A stretch of 64,000 nt of DNA, from the NCBI GenBank assembly GCA_022820625.1, contig JAJEFE010000095.1, positions 43,923-107,922 on the forward strand, in the 5' to 3' direction. Below are positions 45,553 through 55,230 of this stretch, in pieces (the first letter of the stretch is position 1; every line of letters begins with the position of its first letter). The notes below the pieces were generated by a model, which was not told where the DNA came from, did not search any database, and worked only from the letters and a program-made list of their open reading frames with translations. Both the position numbers and the translations under genes were made by a program. This stretch comes from Gammaproteobacteria bacterium (lineage in GTDB: Bacteria; Pseudomonadota; Gammaproteobacteria; Steroidobacterales; Rariloculaceae).

Positions 45553-46170
45553 TCAGGCGACCTCCTCTTCCACGGACTGCTCCGCGGCCATGTAGTCCTG
45601 CAAGGTTGCCACACCCCGCTCGTTGGCTTCAAACAGACTCTCCAGGTGCTCCCGGGTGTTGACAAGTCCGGTCGATCGAATGATCCCCTCCGGATCGATC
45701 AATACAGCGTGGGGCAGGCGTCCGACCCGATACCCCAGTCCCAATTCGGATGACAGCAGATAGGGGAACTGCTGCAACCGATACTCCGCGACGAATGACT
45801 CGTGCTCCTTGCGCAATCCGTCACTGGCCAGCAGTACGTTCAGCCATTTGCGCTCCTCGCGGGCGATGGACCTGAGCGCCGGTAACAGCGACTTGCAGAC
45901 TGGGCACGTCGGGGAAAGGAAGAACAGCAGCGTGCTGCGCCCGTCCGGCCGTTCTCCGCCCACCTGGCGTGTTCGATTCGAAAGATCGTCGACGGAGAAT
46001 ACGGGCGCCGCCTCCCCTGCCTTCGGGCCGTTGCCGACCACGAGCGCGCCCGCCGGAGCAACCCGTTCGTACAGCACGCCGATCTGGCGGACCAGCGCAA
46101 GGATCACGCCTCCCATAACCAGTACGAGAATCCACAGCAGGATGTTGGATACGGCCAGCGCGCCCGACAC
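45553..46170 (-). CDS. mauD: Amine dehydrogenase maturation protein MauD
   Basis: This 205-aa thioredoxin-like protein has an N-terminal membrane anchor and a CPVC motif (SPTCPVCKSLLPAL). MauD is needed to form the six disulfides of the light chain. The start is GTG (VSGALAVSNILL), 2 bp after the mauE stop; the mauA start lies 2 bp after its own stop. The arrangement mauE-mauD-mauA is conserved. Confidence 0.9.
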   Translation of the reverse strand: MSGALAVSNILLWILVLVMGGVILALVRQIGVLYERVAPAGALVVGNGPKAGEAAPVFSVDDLSNRTRQVGGERPDGRSTLLFFLSPTCPVCKSLLPALRSIAREERKWLNVLLASDGLRKEHESFVAEYRLQQFPYLLSSELGLGYRVGRLPHAVLIDPEGIIRSTGLVNTREHLESLFEANERGVATLQDYMAAEQSVEEEVA

Positions 46171-46172
46171 GA

Positions 46173-46706
46173 TCAGCCCCTCAACCGCGCCAGATCCGGA
46201 CCCTGGGCGAACAGGCGATTGATCGCCGCATAGAGAAACGCCGATACGCACACGGCCGCCGATACAGCGACGGCGTCGAACCAGACGAGCGCCCTTCCCT
46301 GAATCGGAAGCGTGGCTGCAAGAGCCGCCAGGGCGAGCAGCAGGTTGCGGGCGACGAGCCATACGCCGAGCGGTTGCTGTGCGGCGAAGCCCGAGCACCC
46401 GCAGTCGATGAAACGCCGTCCCCTGAGCAGGTTCACCGCGATGGCGCCCGCGTAGAGAACCAGCACCAGGGCGCTGCCGGCGAGGGCGAAGTTCCGGCCG
46501 GTCGGCATCAGCAGACCGATACCCAGGCACAGTTCGACTCCGACCACGGCAGCAGCGCAGACACGGGTCGCACGAGGAGGGAATAGCCGGTAGTCGGCCA
46601 GTACCTCCGAGAAGGCATCGAACGCGCGCAGCTTGTGCGCGGCGGCCGCGAGCCAGAGCGCCGCCAGCGACAGGGCGATGACCAGCGGAATGACGGGATC
46701 CAGCAT
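46173..46706 (-). CDS. mauE: Amine dehydrogenase maturation protein MauE
   Basis: This 177-aa protein has four to five hydrophobic helices and the cysteine motif FIDCGCSG, the mark of MauE/DoxX-like redox membrane proteins. It supports disulfide formation in the light chain together with MauD. It starts 9 bp after the heavy-chain stop. No frameshift or truncation is seen. Confidence 0.9.
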   Translation of the reverse strand: MLDPVIPLVIALSLAALWLAAAAHKLRAFDAFSEVLADYRLFPPRATRVCAAAVVGVELCLGIGLLMPTGRNFALAGSALVLVLYAGAIAVNLLRGRRFIDCGCSGFAAQQPLGVWLVARNLLLALAALAATLPIQGRALVWFDAVAVSAAVCVSAFLYAAINRLFAQGPDLARLRG

Positions 46707-46715
46707 CGGCCTCGA

Positions 46716-47909
46716 CTACGGCATACGTAAAGTCAGCCAACCGCTGGCCGGGGCGTTCTCAAGGCGCTCGTGGACATACTCGCCAGTCAAAGGATGACGG
46801 ACGGAAATTCCGGTATCGCCTGCGGTGACCAGCAGAGGCTCATCGCCCTGGGTGACCAGAATGTTGGAGGCCCCGTCGCCGCTGGTTGAGCCGAGCGTGG
46901 CGCCTGCGCCGCCGGCGTTCGCACTGGCCGGCCGGGCCTCCAGTCGCTGCACGCGTTCGCGTGTTGCCAGATCGAAGGACCAGATCTCGGTGCCATCCCA
47001 ATCTGCGGGATCGTCCAGCGGTTCGTCGTTCTGCCGTGCCAGAACGTAGAGGCGACCGCTCTGCTGGTGAACCGCCAGCGGTTGGCGTCCCGTGATGCGC
47101 CAGTTCTGCTCGCGGTCGGACGCATTCAGCAACGACCAGCTCTCGCCCACCCGGGGCATACCGTCCGATACATCCACCGTGTGTAGCATTCCATCGAACG
47201 ATACGAACAGCCAGTCGTCCCCGTAGCGCACGCCCGGTTCCCGGATCGGATCTGCTTCCGGGTCGAAAAAGCGTTCGATGCGCTCCTTGGAAACTTCACC
47301 GCCGTTCTCGTCGAGCGTTACGGTGAGCAGGTCGCCGTTGGCGCAGATCATCATGTAGCTGAGTTCGCCTGCCGGAAATACCAGGCTGCAACCGGGCGTG
47401 GATATTTCGCCCACAAATTCGCGTTTTTCGATGTCGACGACACTGATGGACGTGGCCGGAGTCAAGTTGAACACCCCGAGAAAACGGCCATTGTCGGTGA
47501 GTGCCAAAGTGCCTTCGACCACCAGCAACAGCGCGCGCTTGGCCGGAATCACGACCTCTCCCGCGACACCCAGCGTATGGGTGTCGAAGATCGTGACGGT
47601 GTCGGTTCGTTCCCCCCGGTTACCTCGGGTGTAAAACGTCTCGACCAGGAACAACGACGTACCGTCGGGGGAGTACTCGATAGCGGCCGGGCGCCTCGTC
47701 TGGGCCACTCCGATCAATCCAAGGAAGCGATCGTCAGCGACATCCACAAGGCTATAGTCGACGAATACCCAGTCGCCTTCGGGCTCGGGCAGCACCTCCG
47801 AACGCCCGAACGAATCGAAGTCCTGGGAAACGCCGATGTTGGCGGCGGTGGCAAGCGCAAGGCCGATCAGGGTCGTATATGTACGGATCGGATGTGTTCC
47901 GGAAGTCAT
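46716..47909 (-). CDS. mauB: Amine dehydrogenase heavy chain (MauB/AauB)
   Basis: This 397-aa periplasmic protein has a signal peptide ending NIGVSQ and a seven-bladed beta-propeller pattern, with strings such as RRPAAIEYSPDGTSLFLVETFYTRGNRG and SISVVDIEKREFVGEI. It forms the large subunit of methylamine or aralkylamine dehydrogenase. It heads the cluster mauB-E-D-A-cytochrome on the minus strand. The methylamine versus aromatic amine substrate cannot be settled from sequence. Confidence 0.9.
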   Translation of the reverse strand: MTSGTHPIRTYTTLIGLALATAANIGVSQDFDSFGRSEVLPEPEGDWVFVDYSLVDVADDRFLGLIGVAQTRRPAAIEYSPDGTSLFLVETFYTRGNRGERTDTVTIFDTHTLGVAGEVVIPAKRALLLVVEGTLALTDNGRFLGVFNLTPATSISVVDIEKREFVGEISTPGCSLVFPAGELSYMMICANGDLLTVTLDENGGEVSKERIERFFDPEADPIREPGVRYGDDWLFVSFDGMLHTVDVSDGMPRVGESWSLLNASDREQNWRITGRQPLAVHQQSGRLYVLARQNDEPLDDPADWDGTEIWSFDLATRERVQRLEARPASANAGGAGATLGSTSGDGASNILVTQGDEPLLVTAGDTGISVRHPLTGEYVHERLENAPASGWLTLRMP

Positions 47910-48054
47910 TGTGTTTGGTGTCTCGACCAGGGCAGAGGCGTAAATTTCAGTATACGCTGCCTGTCCGCCCGGAACGACGGCCTCATACTGATCGGGCGTC
48001 CGCGACAGAGACTATCTCTCATGCATTGATTCCGTTCGAAGGATTTCAGGCTGT

Positions 48055-48687
48055 TCAGTCCTCGGCGACGGCCTGGCCGTAAGTAGGCGCATCGTCGGCC
48101 AGGTAAGCCAATTCCCTTGCCGTGGATTCCCGGCCCAATGCCTCATTGCGGTGCGGGAAGCGGCCGAAGCGGGCAACGATGTCCCGGTGTTCGCGGGCAT
48201 ACGGCGCCAGACCGCCGGAAAAATTTTCAAACGCGACTCTGCACTCTGCGTCCAGACGCTCTGCCATCCGCACGGAGCGCTCCTGGATGGCAAGGTCCTC
48301 GGCGTGCTGCAAGGGCAGGTAAAAGAACCCTCGCGGTATCGGATCGACTTCGCGGTCCATGCCGCTGTCGATGGCGTCCAGCGCCAGGCGAAGCGCGCGG
48401 GCATCGCCGTCGAATGCGCGGGCGCGTCCCCGATGGATATTGCGGGTAAACTGATCCAGAACGACGATCAGCGCAAGGCGAGACAGGGGCTGGTTCTCCC
48501 AAATTCGGTACGATCCGGCGACGGCGGCCTTGACCAGCACTCCGAAGCGATCCCTGATCAGCATGTCGGTCGCGGCGTTGAAGCCGTACCAGAGCTTCTG
48601 GCGACCGGCCAAGTCGTCCGGCTGCATGGGCAGTTCTCCGAACCAGAATTCGATGACTTGTCGATAGTCTGTCGATGGCCGACTCAA
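48055..48687 (-). CDS. DUF924-family protein
   Basis: This 210-aa helical protein matches the DUF924 family: VIEFWFGELPMQPDD, ALIVVLDQFTRNIHRG, GFFYLPLQHAEDL and ARFGRFPHRNEALGRES. The function is unknown, although the fold resembles TPR-type helical repeats. No ATG lies in a sensible place; the best start is a TTG at 48685-48687. It lies downstream of pgsA in the uvrC-pgsA direction and may share that transcript. Confidence 0.82.
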   Translation of the reverse strand: MSRPSTDYRQVIEFWFGELPMQPDDLAGRQKLWYGFNAATDMLIRDRFGVLVKAAVAGSYRIWENQPLSRLALIVVLDQFTRNIHRGRARAFDGDARALRLALDAIDSGMDREVDPIPRGFFYLPLQHAEDLAIQERSVRMAERLDAECRVAFENFSGGLAPYAREHRDIVARFGRFPHRNEALGRESTARELAYLADDAPTYGQAVAED

Positions 48688-48794
48688 CTTGAGACTCGCC
48701 GCCGGTATCGAAAATAGGGAAGGCCGAGTATGCCGGGTATGGCCAATGGCCGAACAGCACGGGGCGGAGAATGCCCTGAACGAGCTGTCATGCT

Positions 48795-49355
48795 TCAGTT
48801 GTTGCCGGTAATCGTCGGCCAGGACGCCTTCACGTACTCCACCATCGACCACAGGGTCAGCGCCGCCGCGAGTGCCAGCAGCACCTGGCCCAGCAGGTAA
48901 ACCGGGATACCGAAGGACGGCGTCTGGTACAGCATGAAGCCGATCCCGAACATCTGCAGGGCGGTTTTCCACTTGGCGAAATAGGTGACCTTGACGGCCG
49001 CGCTCGAACCGAGTTGCGACATCCATTCCCGCAAGGCGGAGACTGCGATCTCACGGCCGATGATGATGGCCGCGAACAGGGCCAGGTAGAACGTCGGATC
49101 GTTGTGAAGCAACACGATCAGGGACGTGGAGACGAGGAGTTTGTCGGCTATGGGATCCAGAAACTCGCCGAATCTTGAGGTCTGGTCCAGTTTTCGGGCA
49201 AGAAAGCCGTCGAACCAGTCCGTCACCGCCGCCAGGCCGAACAACACGGCGGCAGCCTGTCCCGCCCAGTCCGCCGGCAGGTAATAGACCAGCACCACCA
49301 GCGGGATGGCGACGATTCGGAACGACGTGAGCAGATTCGGTATGGTCAGGGGCAT
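48795..49355 (-). CDS. pgsA: CDP-diacylglycerol-glycerol-3-phosphate 3-phosphatidyltransferase
   Basis: This 186-aa integral membrane enzyme makes phosphatidylglycerol phosphate. The CDP-alcohol phosphotransferase motif is intact (DWFDGFLARKLDQTSRFGEF followed by LDPIADK), with several transmembrane helices around it. It follows uvrC by 72 bp on the same strand, a common gammaproteobacterial order. Confidence 0.95.
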   Translation of the reverse strand: MPLTIPNLLTSFRIVAIPLVVLVYYLPADWAGQAAAVLFGLAAVTDWFDGFLARKLDQTSRFGEFLDPIADKLLVSTSLIVLLHNDPTFYLALFAAIIIGREIAVSALREWMSQLGSSAAVKVTYFAKWKTALQMFGIGFMLYQTPSFGIPVYLLGQVLLALAAALTLWSMVEYVKASWPTITGNN

Positions 49356-49427
49356 GGCCGGGCGCGGATCATCTGCCGGACTCCCCTTCCTGCCACCCGT
49401 GCGACAAGCGTTGACGGGTTGTCCGGA

Positions 49428-51242
49428 TCAATCGGAGTGTACATGCTCGTATATCAGCTTGGCCAGACGGCGGGAAATGCCCCTGACTCGGGCAAGGTCG
49501 TCTACGCCGGCGCGTGTCACGGCTTGCAGGCCCCCGAATTGGCGCAGCAGATCGCGACGGCGCTTCGGGCCCACCCCGGGAATGCCTTCCAGCGGTGAGG
49601 CCGTGCGCCGCTTGTGCCGCCGGGCCCGGTGCCCGGCGATCGCGAAACGGTGGGCTTCGTCGCGCAGTTGTTGAACCAGGTACAGCGCGGGTGAGTTGGC
49701 CGGCAGTTTGAGCGGCGCCTTGCGCCCCTCGAGGTACAGTCGTTCCCGTCCGGGGTGCCGGCCGGGCCCCTTGGCAACAGCTACGAGCCGCATCCCACCC
49801 GACCGCAGTTCATCGACCGCGGCAGCCGCAGCGCCGAGTTGCCCCCGGCCTCCGTCGATCAGCAGTACATCGGGGACGCCGGTCTCGGCCCCGGTCAACC
49901 GCGTCCCCCATCGCCCCAGCGCCTGTGTCAGCGCCGCGTAGTCGTCGCCGCCGGTCACGCCGGTGATATTGAACCGCCGGTATTCGGACTTCAGAGGCCC
50001 GTCCGAGCCGAAGACCACGCACGAGGCCACGGTCGCCTCGCCGCTGGTATGGCTCACGTCGAAGCAGGCCAATCGCCGGGGGATTTCATCCAACTCGAGG
50101 CTGTTCGCAAGCGCCCGGAACTGACGCCTGATCACGGTTCCGGATTTCTTCCTTGCGGCTGCCGCGTGGGCCGCATTGGTGAGCACCATCCCGATCCACG
50201 CCCTGCGGTCGCCGCGCACCCGGTGCTTGATCTGAACCCTGCGCCGTGCCCGGGACCTGAACAGTTCCGCCAGCGCATCCGCGTCGCTTGCCGCATGGCT
50301 GACCAGAATCTCGTGCGGCGGTTCGCGCCGGCCGTAGTACTGGAGCAGGAACCCCCGCATAATTTCCTCGGGGGTCGTTCCGGCTGCCGCCCTGGGATAA
50401 TGGCTGCGCGACCCCAACAGCCGGCCGCCCCGGAACGACATCACGGCCACGCAGTGCACCCCGCCGTCGCTCACCAGACCAATGGCGTCCAGATCGCCCC
50501 GCGACCGCGTCACGAGCTGCTGCGCTTCCACCGACTTCAGCTTGGCGATCTGGTCGCGGTACTGTGCCGCGCGCTCGAAATCCAGCCGCTCCGAAGCGTC
50601 TTCCATACGTTTCACGAGCACTTCGGTGACGGCCTCGCTGCGCCCCTGCAGGAACATCATGGCGTGCTCGATATCGCGCTGGTAATCCTCCGCGCTCACC
50701 AATCCCACACAGGGTGCGGTACAGCGCTGGATCTGGTATTGCAGGCACGGACGCTGGCGGTGGGAAAAATAACTGTCCTCGCATTGGCGGACCTGGAACA
50801 GTTTCTGGAGCTGGCCAAGGGTTGCCCGCACCGACCCGGCGCTGGGATACGGCCCGAACAGGCGTCCGGCCGCCCGGCGCGAGCCGCGATAGAACGAGAC
50901 TTGCGGAAACTCCTTGTCGGTGCGTACACGGATGTACGGATAGCTCTTGTCGTCCCGCAGAACAACATTGAATCGGGGCTTGTGGCGCTTGATGAGGTTG
51001 TATTCCAGCATCAGCGCGTCCGCCTCGGTGGCCGTCACCGTCACGCGAATGTCGGCGACCCTGGCCACCATCGCCATGGTCTTGGCATCGTGGGGCCGTC
51101 CGCCGAAGTAGCTCGCGACGCGCCGGCGCAGGTTCCTGGCCTTGCCCACGTAGATGACCCGGCCCTTGCCGTCGAGCATCTGGTAGGCGCCGGGGCGCTG
51201 GGTGAGATTTCCGGCAAAGACCCTGGGATCGAACGCCGCCAT
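49428..51242 (-). CDS. uvrC: Excinuclease ABC subunit C
   Basis: This 604-aa protein makes both incisions in nucleotide excision repair. It has the GIY-YIG domain at the N-terminus (VIYVGKARNLRRRVASYF), the UVR motif region, an RNase H-like domain (CFDVSHTSGEATVASCVVF and LLIDGGRGQL) and C-terminal helix-hairpin-helix repeats (GIPGVGPKRRRDLL). I chose MAAFDPRVFAGN as start; a longer frame adds 52 residues that belong to another frame context. pgsA follows in the same direction. Confidence 0.97.
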   Translation of the reverse strand: MAAFDPRVFAGNLTQRPGAYQMLDGKGRVIYVGKARNLRRRVASYFGGRPHDAKTMAMVARVADIRVTVTATEADALMLEYNLIKRHKPRFNVVLRDDKSYPYIRVRTDKEFPQVSFYRGSRRAAGRLFGPYPSAGSVRATLGQLQKLFQVRQCEDSYFSHRQRPCLQYQIQRCTAPCVGLVSAEDYQRDIEHAMMFLQGRSEAVTEVLVKRMEDASERLDFERAAQYRDQIAKLKSVEAQQLVTRSRGDLDAIGLVSDGGVHCVAVMSFRGGRLLGSRSHYPRAAAGTTPEEIMRGFLLQYYGRREPPHEILVSHAASDADALAELFRSRARRRVQIKHRVRGDRRAWIGMVLTNAAHAAAARKKSGTVIRRQFRALANSLELDEIPRRLACFDVSHTSGEATVASCVVFGSDGPLKSEYRRFNITGVTGGDDYAALTQALGRWGTRLTGAETGVPDVLLIDGGRGQLGAAAAAVDELRSGGMRLVAVAKGPGRHPGRERLYLEGRKAPLKLPANSPALYLVQQLRDEAHRFAIAGHRARRHKRRTASPLEGIPGVGPKRRRDLLRQFGGLQAVTRAGVDDLARVRGISRRLAKLIYEHVHSD

Positions 51243-51259
51243 CCCGTCTTCCGCCGCGG

Positions 51260-52615
51260 TCAGTGACTGTCGTTCAACTGCCCGCCGATTCGCAGGGCGA
51301 CCTCCATGGCCTGCTCGTAATTGAGCCGCGGATCGACCTGGGTCTTGTAGGCCCTGGCGAGATCGGCCTCCGAGAGGCCGCGGGCGCCGCCCACGCATTC
51401 GGTCACGTTCTCGCCGGTGAGTTCAAGGTGCACTCCGCCCAGAATGGTCCCCGCATCCCGGTGGATCCGAAACGCCGCCTTCAGCTCCTCGACGATGTTG
51501 TCGAAACGGCGGGTCTTGATGCCGTCGCGGGTGGACTCGGTATTGCCGTGCATGGGATCGCAGATCCAGAGCACGTGCGTCCCGGTGGCCTTCACGGCCT
51601 CGATCACCCGAGGCAGGTGTTCCTCGACCTGCGCGGCGCCGAATCGGGTGATCAGCGACAGCCGGCCCGGCTCGTTGTCCGGGTTCAGGTGCTCGATCAG
51701 ATTCTGAAGCTGTTCGTTGCTGGCGGATATGCCGATCTTGATGCCGACCGGGTTGCTGATGCCCCGGAAGTACTCCACATGGGCGCTGTCGGGGTCCGCC
51801 GTGCGCATCCCGATCCAGGGGAAGTGAGTCGTCAGGTTGTACCAGGCTTGCCGATGGGACAGAAACCGCGTCTGCGCCTGCTCGTAGGGCAGATGCAACC
51901 CTTCGTGGCAGGTGTAGAACTCGACCCGCTGGGTATTGATCGACTCCCCGACCACCAACTCGTAGAACTCGATGGAATCCGATACCGTCTTCACGAGCCG
52001 GTGGTATTCGGCCGCCATGGCCGATTCCCGGACAAAATCCAGATCCCAGTTCTCCGGATGGTGCAGGTCGGCAAATCCGCCGTCGATGAGCGAGCGGACG
52101 AAGTTGAGGGTGAGCGCGGCCCGTTCGTAGCCCCGCAACATGAGCGTCGGATCCGGTTCCCGGTCCTCGGCGACGAAGGCGTTGCGGTTGACCAGGTCTC
52201 CGCGGAAGCTCGGCAGCGACTGCCCGCCGCGTACTTCCTCGTTGGCGCTGCGCGGTTTGGCGTATTGCCCGGCCATTCTTCCCACCCGGATCACGGGTTT
52301 CTTCAGACCCGCCGTGAGCACCAGCGACATCTGCAGCAGGATCTTGAGCTTCTGGACGATGATTTCCGACTGGCATTCCTCGAAGCTCTCGGCACAGTCG
52401 CCGCCCTGCAGCAGAAAGGCCTTGCCCTGTTGCGCCTGCGCGAGCTTGGCCTTGAGTTCCTCGATCTCCCAGCTTGTGACCAGCGGCGGCAGCTTTGACA
52501 GTTCGGCAACGGCCGACTCCAGTCGAGCCGGATCTCTGTACAACGGCTGCTGGCTGGCCTGGCGGTTTTGCCAACTCGTGGGGCTCCAGTCCGTCAATGG
52601 TTTTGTAGCGGCCAT
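51260..52615 (-). CDS. Class II 3-deoxy-7-phosphoheptulonate (DAHP) synthase
   Basis: This 451-aa enzyme starts aromatic amino acid synthesis by joining PEP and erythrose 4-phosphate. It is the plant-type class II form, with LPPLVTSWEIEELK, FLLQGGDCAESFEEC, KPVIRVGRMAGQYAKPRS and GGVHLELTGENVTECVGG. I chose MAATKPLTDW; a second ATG lies six codons upstream. It ends 17 bp before uvrC on the same strand and is divergent from nfeD. Confidence 0.95.
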   Translation of the reverse strand: MAATKPLTDWSPTSWQNRQASQQPLYRDPARLESAVAELSKLPPLVTSWEIEELKAKLAQAQQGKAFLLQGGDCAESFEECQSEIIVQKLKILLQMSLVLTAGLKKPVIRVGRMAGQYAKPRSANEEVRGGQSLPSFRGDLVNRNAFVAEDREPDPTLMLRGYERAALTLNFVRSLIDGGFADLHHPENWDLDFVRESAMAAEYHRLVKTVSDSIEFYELVVGESINTQRVEFYTCHEGLHLPYEQAQTRFLSHRQAWYNLTTHFPWIGMRTADPDSAHVEYFRGISNPVGIKIGISASNEQLQNLIEHLNPDNEPGRLSLITRFGAAQVEEHLPRVIEAVKATGTHVLWICDPMHGNTESTRDGIKTRRFDNIVEELKAAFRIHRDAGTILGGVHLELTGENVTECVGGARGLSEADLARAYKTQVDPRLNYEQAMEVALRIGGQLNDSH

Positions 52616-52735
52616 AGGGGCGCGACTATACACCGCGAAAGCGCATGCAGAAAACTACACGCACATTAATTCCGTGAGGAAACTTCCGCGGCAGGAGCGT
52701 CAATTCGGCCCGAATAATGCTGGTATCATGTCGCC

Positions 52736-54427
52736 ATGACCCGCTACGGCACGCATCTCGCACGCCCGCGCTCCCGGCTCCGGCGCGTATTGCCGGTGCT
52801 GTTCTTCCTGGCGGGGTTCGGGATCTGGCTGCACGCGCAGGAATCCGAACCGGAGTCCGAAGCTGCCGAAACGCAACCGGTATCGGCGGAAGATTCCGTT
52901 GCGGCCGGTGCCGGCGATGAGGGTGTCTCCGACGTGTCCGGGGAAGAGCCTGAGGACGGCGCCGAATCGGACGAGGATGAGGACGAATCGTCCGACGCCG
53001 GGTCTTCCACCGGTGGCGGAACCGTGACACTGCTACAGATTCAGGGCGCAATCGGACCGGCCACCGCCGACTTTATTACACGCAGTATCGAGATAGCCGA
53101 GGAATCCAATGCGACTCTCATAGTGTTGGAGATGGATACCCCCGGTGGGCTGGATACATCCATGCGCGAGATCATCCAGGGCATTCTCGCGTCGGAGGTG
53201 CCGGTAGCCACATACGTATGGCCCCAGGGGGCGCGCGCTGCAAGCGCGGGGACCTATATCCTCTACGCGAGCCATATCGCCGCAATGGCGCCTGCGACCA
53301 ATCTCGGCGCGGCAACTCCGGTTGCCATCGGCGCGCCCGCACCAGCCTCACCAACCGATACGGCGGACGAAGAGGCGGACGAGGACGAAGCCGACAGCGA
53401 CGAGGATGCTTCGGACGCGGACGAAAATGACGGTGACCTGGATGACGCCGACGCGGATGATTCCGATGCCGGCGATTCCGGCACCGGCGACGGTGAAGAC
53501 ACGGGCGCCGAGCCCTCGGACCTTATCCCAGCGCCGGCTACGGCTACCGAACGCAAGGCCATCAACGACGCAGTCGCTTATATCCGCAGCCTGGCGGAAC
53601 TGCGCGGCCGCAACGCCGACTGGGCCGAAGACGCGGTTCGCGCGGCGGAAAGCCTGAGTTCGAGCGACGCGCTGGAGATGAACGTGATCGACCTGATCGC
53701 GGATGACCTGTCGGACCTGCTCCAGCAACTGGACGGCTGGGAAGTGGACATCGATGGTCAAACTATCGAACTCGACACCACCGGCCTCATCTACGAACGG
53801 ATCGAACCCGACTGGCGCACCCGGCTGCTGGAAGTCATCAGCAACCCCACCGTCGCGTACATGCTCATGCTGCTCGGCATCTACGGCCTCATCTTCGAGG
53901 GATACAACCCCGGCGCCATCGTTCCGGGCGTCGTGGGCGCGATTTCGCTGCTGCTGGCACTGTTCGCCTTTCAGGTGCTGCCGATCAACTACGCGGGACT
54001 GGCGCTTATAGCCCTGGGGGTCATCCTCATGGTTTCGGAATTCCTCGTGCCCAGCTTCGGCGCCCTGGGCATGGGCGGTATCGCCGCGTTCATTTTCGGA
54101 TCGGTGATCCTGATCGATTCGGATGTTCCTGGCTTGGCCGTGTCCCTGCCGCTGATCATCACCATCGCCGCCAGCGGCGCCCTGGTCTTGCTGGGCGTCG
54201 TTTGGTTCGCTGTCAGATCCCGGGATCGGCCGGTGGTCAGCGGTCAGGAGGAAATGGTGGGAGCTCACGCCGAAGCACTGCACGATTTCGACAGCCGCGG
54301 CCAGATCTGGGTACATGGCGAACGCTGGACTGCCAGGACTTCCACGCCGGTCACGGCCGGTCAGTCGCTCGAAGTCGTCAGGGTCGACGGACTGACGCTG
54401 CACGTACAACCCAAGGATTCAACCTAA
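52736..54427 (+). CDS. Long-form NfeD membrane protease with unusual acidic insert
   Basis: This 563-aa protein has a signal anchor, a ClpP-like serine protease domain (catalytic Ser170 in ARAASAGTY; candidate Lys274), four to five membrane helices and a C-terminal OB domain. Two long acidic low-complexity stretches stand out: residues about 36-90 before the protease domain and 209-256 inside it, almost pure Asp, Glu, Ala and Ser. The second lies between the serine and the lysine. The stomatin-like gene follows 16 bp downstream, the usual NfeD partner. Confidence 0.92.
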   Translation: MTRYGTHLARPRSRLRRVLPVLFFLAGFGIWLHAQESEPESEAAETQPVSAEDSVAAGAGDEGVSDVSGEEPEDGAESDEDEDESSDAGSSTGGGTVTLLQIQGAIGPATADFITRSIEIAEESNATLIVLEMDTPGGLDTSMREIIQGILASEVPVATYVWPQGARAASAGTYILYASHIAAMAPATNLGAATPVAIGAPAPASPTDTADEEADEDEADSDEDASDADENDGDLDDADADDSDAGDSGTGDGEDTGAEPSDLIPAPATATERKAINDAVAYIRSLAELRGRNADWAEDAVRAAESLSSSDALEMNVIDLIADDLSDLLQQLDGWEVDIDGQTIELDTTGLIYERIEPDWRTRLLEVISNPTVAYMLMLLGIYGLIFEGYNPGAIVPGVVGAISLLLALFAFQVLPINYAGLALIALGVILMVSEFLVPSFGALGMGGIAAFIFGSVILIDSDVPGLAVSLPLIITIAASGALVLLGVVWFAVRSRDRPVVSGQEEMVGAHAEALHDFDSRGQIWVHGERWTARTSTPVTAGQSLEVVRVDGLTLHVQPKDST

Positions 54428-54443
54428 CCGATAAGGACGGAAC

Positions 54444-55208
54444 ATGTTTTTCCAACTCTCCACCTACCTCATCGCCGCTGCGGCGCTGTTCGTCTTCAGC
54501 GCGATCAAGGTCCTGCGCGAGTACGAGCGCGGGGTCATCTTCCTTCTTGGCCGGTTCTGGAAGGTCAAGGGCCCGGGCCTGATCATTGTCATTCCGGGCA
54601 TTCAGAAGATGATTCGCGTCGACCTGCGAACCATCGTGATGGATGTCCCCACACAGGATGTCATTTCCAGGGACAACGTGTCGGTGAAAGTCAGCGCGGT
54701 GATCTATTTCCGCGTCCTGGATCCCGAGAGAGCCATCATCCAGGTAGAAAATCGAGTCGAGGCCACCAGCCAGTTGGCGCAAACCACGCTGCGCTCGGTA
54801 TTGGGCCGGCACGAACTGGACGACATGCTCGCCGAGCGCGACAAGCTCAACGCGGACGTGCAAGAGATACTCGACCAGAACACCGAGGCGTGGGGCATCA
54901 AGGTCACCAACGTCGAGATCAAGCACGTGGACCTGGACGAAAGCATGATCCGGGCGATCGCGGCGCAGGCCGAGGCGGAGCGGGCGCGGCGCGCCAAGAT
55001 TATCCACGCCGAGGGCGAACTGCAGGCTTCAAAGAAGCTCGCGGAGGCAGCCAAAACGCTTTCCTCCGAGTCCCAGGCCCTGCAATTGCGCTATTTGCAG
55101 ACGCTCACTGAAATTTCCAGCGAGCGGAATACCAATACCATCGTGTTCCCGCTGCCGATGGACCTGGTCAAGCCAATCTTCGACAGGCTGGAGACGCCCG
55201 GGGACTGA
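54444..55208 (+). CDS. SPFH/stomatin-like membrane protein
   Basis: This 254-aa protein has one N-terminal helix and a SPFH domain ([42 protein letters not shown]), then a coiled-coil rich in Ala, Glu and Arg ([22 protein letters not shown]). It forms membrane microdomain scaffolds and is the partner and possible substrate of NfeD proteases. It is co-transcribed with the long nfeD gene 16 bp upstream. Confidence 0.95.
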   Translation: MFFQLSTYLIAAAALFVFSAIKVLREYERGVIFLLGRFWKVKGPGLIIVIPGIQKMIRVDLRTIVMDVPTQDVISRDNVSVKVSAVIYFRVLDPERAIIQVENRVEATSQLAQTTLRSVLGRHELDDMLAERDKLNADVQEILDQNTEAWGIKVTNVEIKHVDLDESMIRAIAAQAEAERARRAKIIHAEGELQASKKLAEAAKTLSSESQALQLRYLQTLTEISSERNTNTIVFPLPMDLVKPIFDRLETPGD

Positions 55209-55230
55209 TCGGCCCCGTCGATCTCACGCG

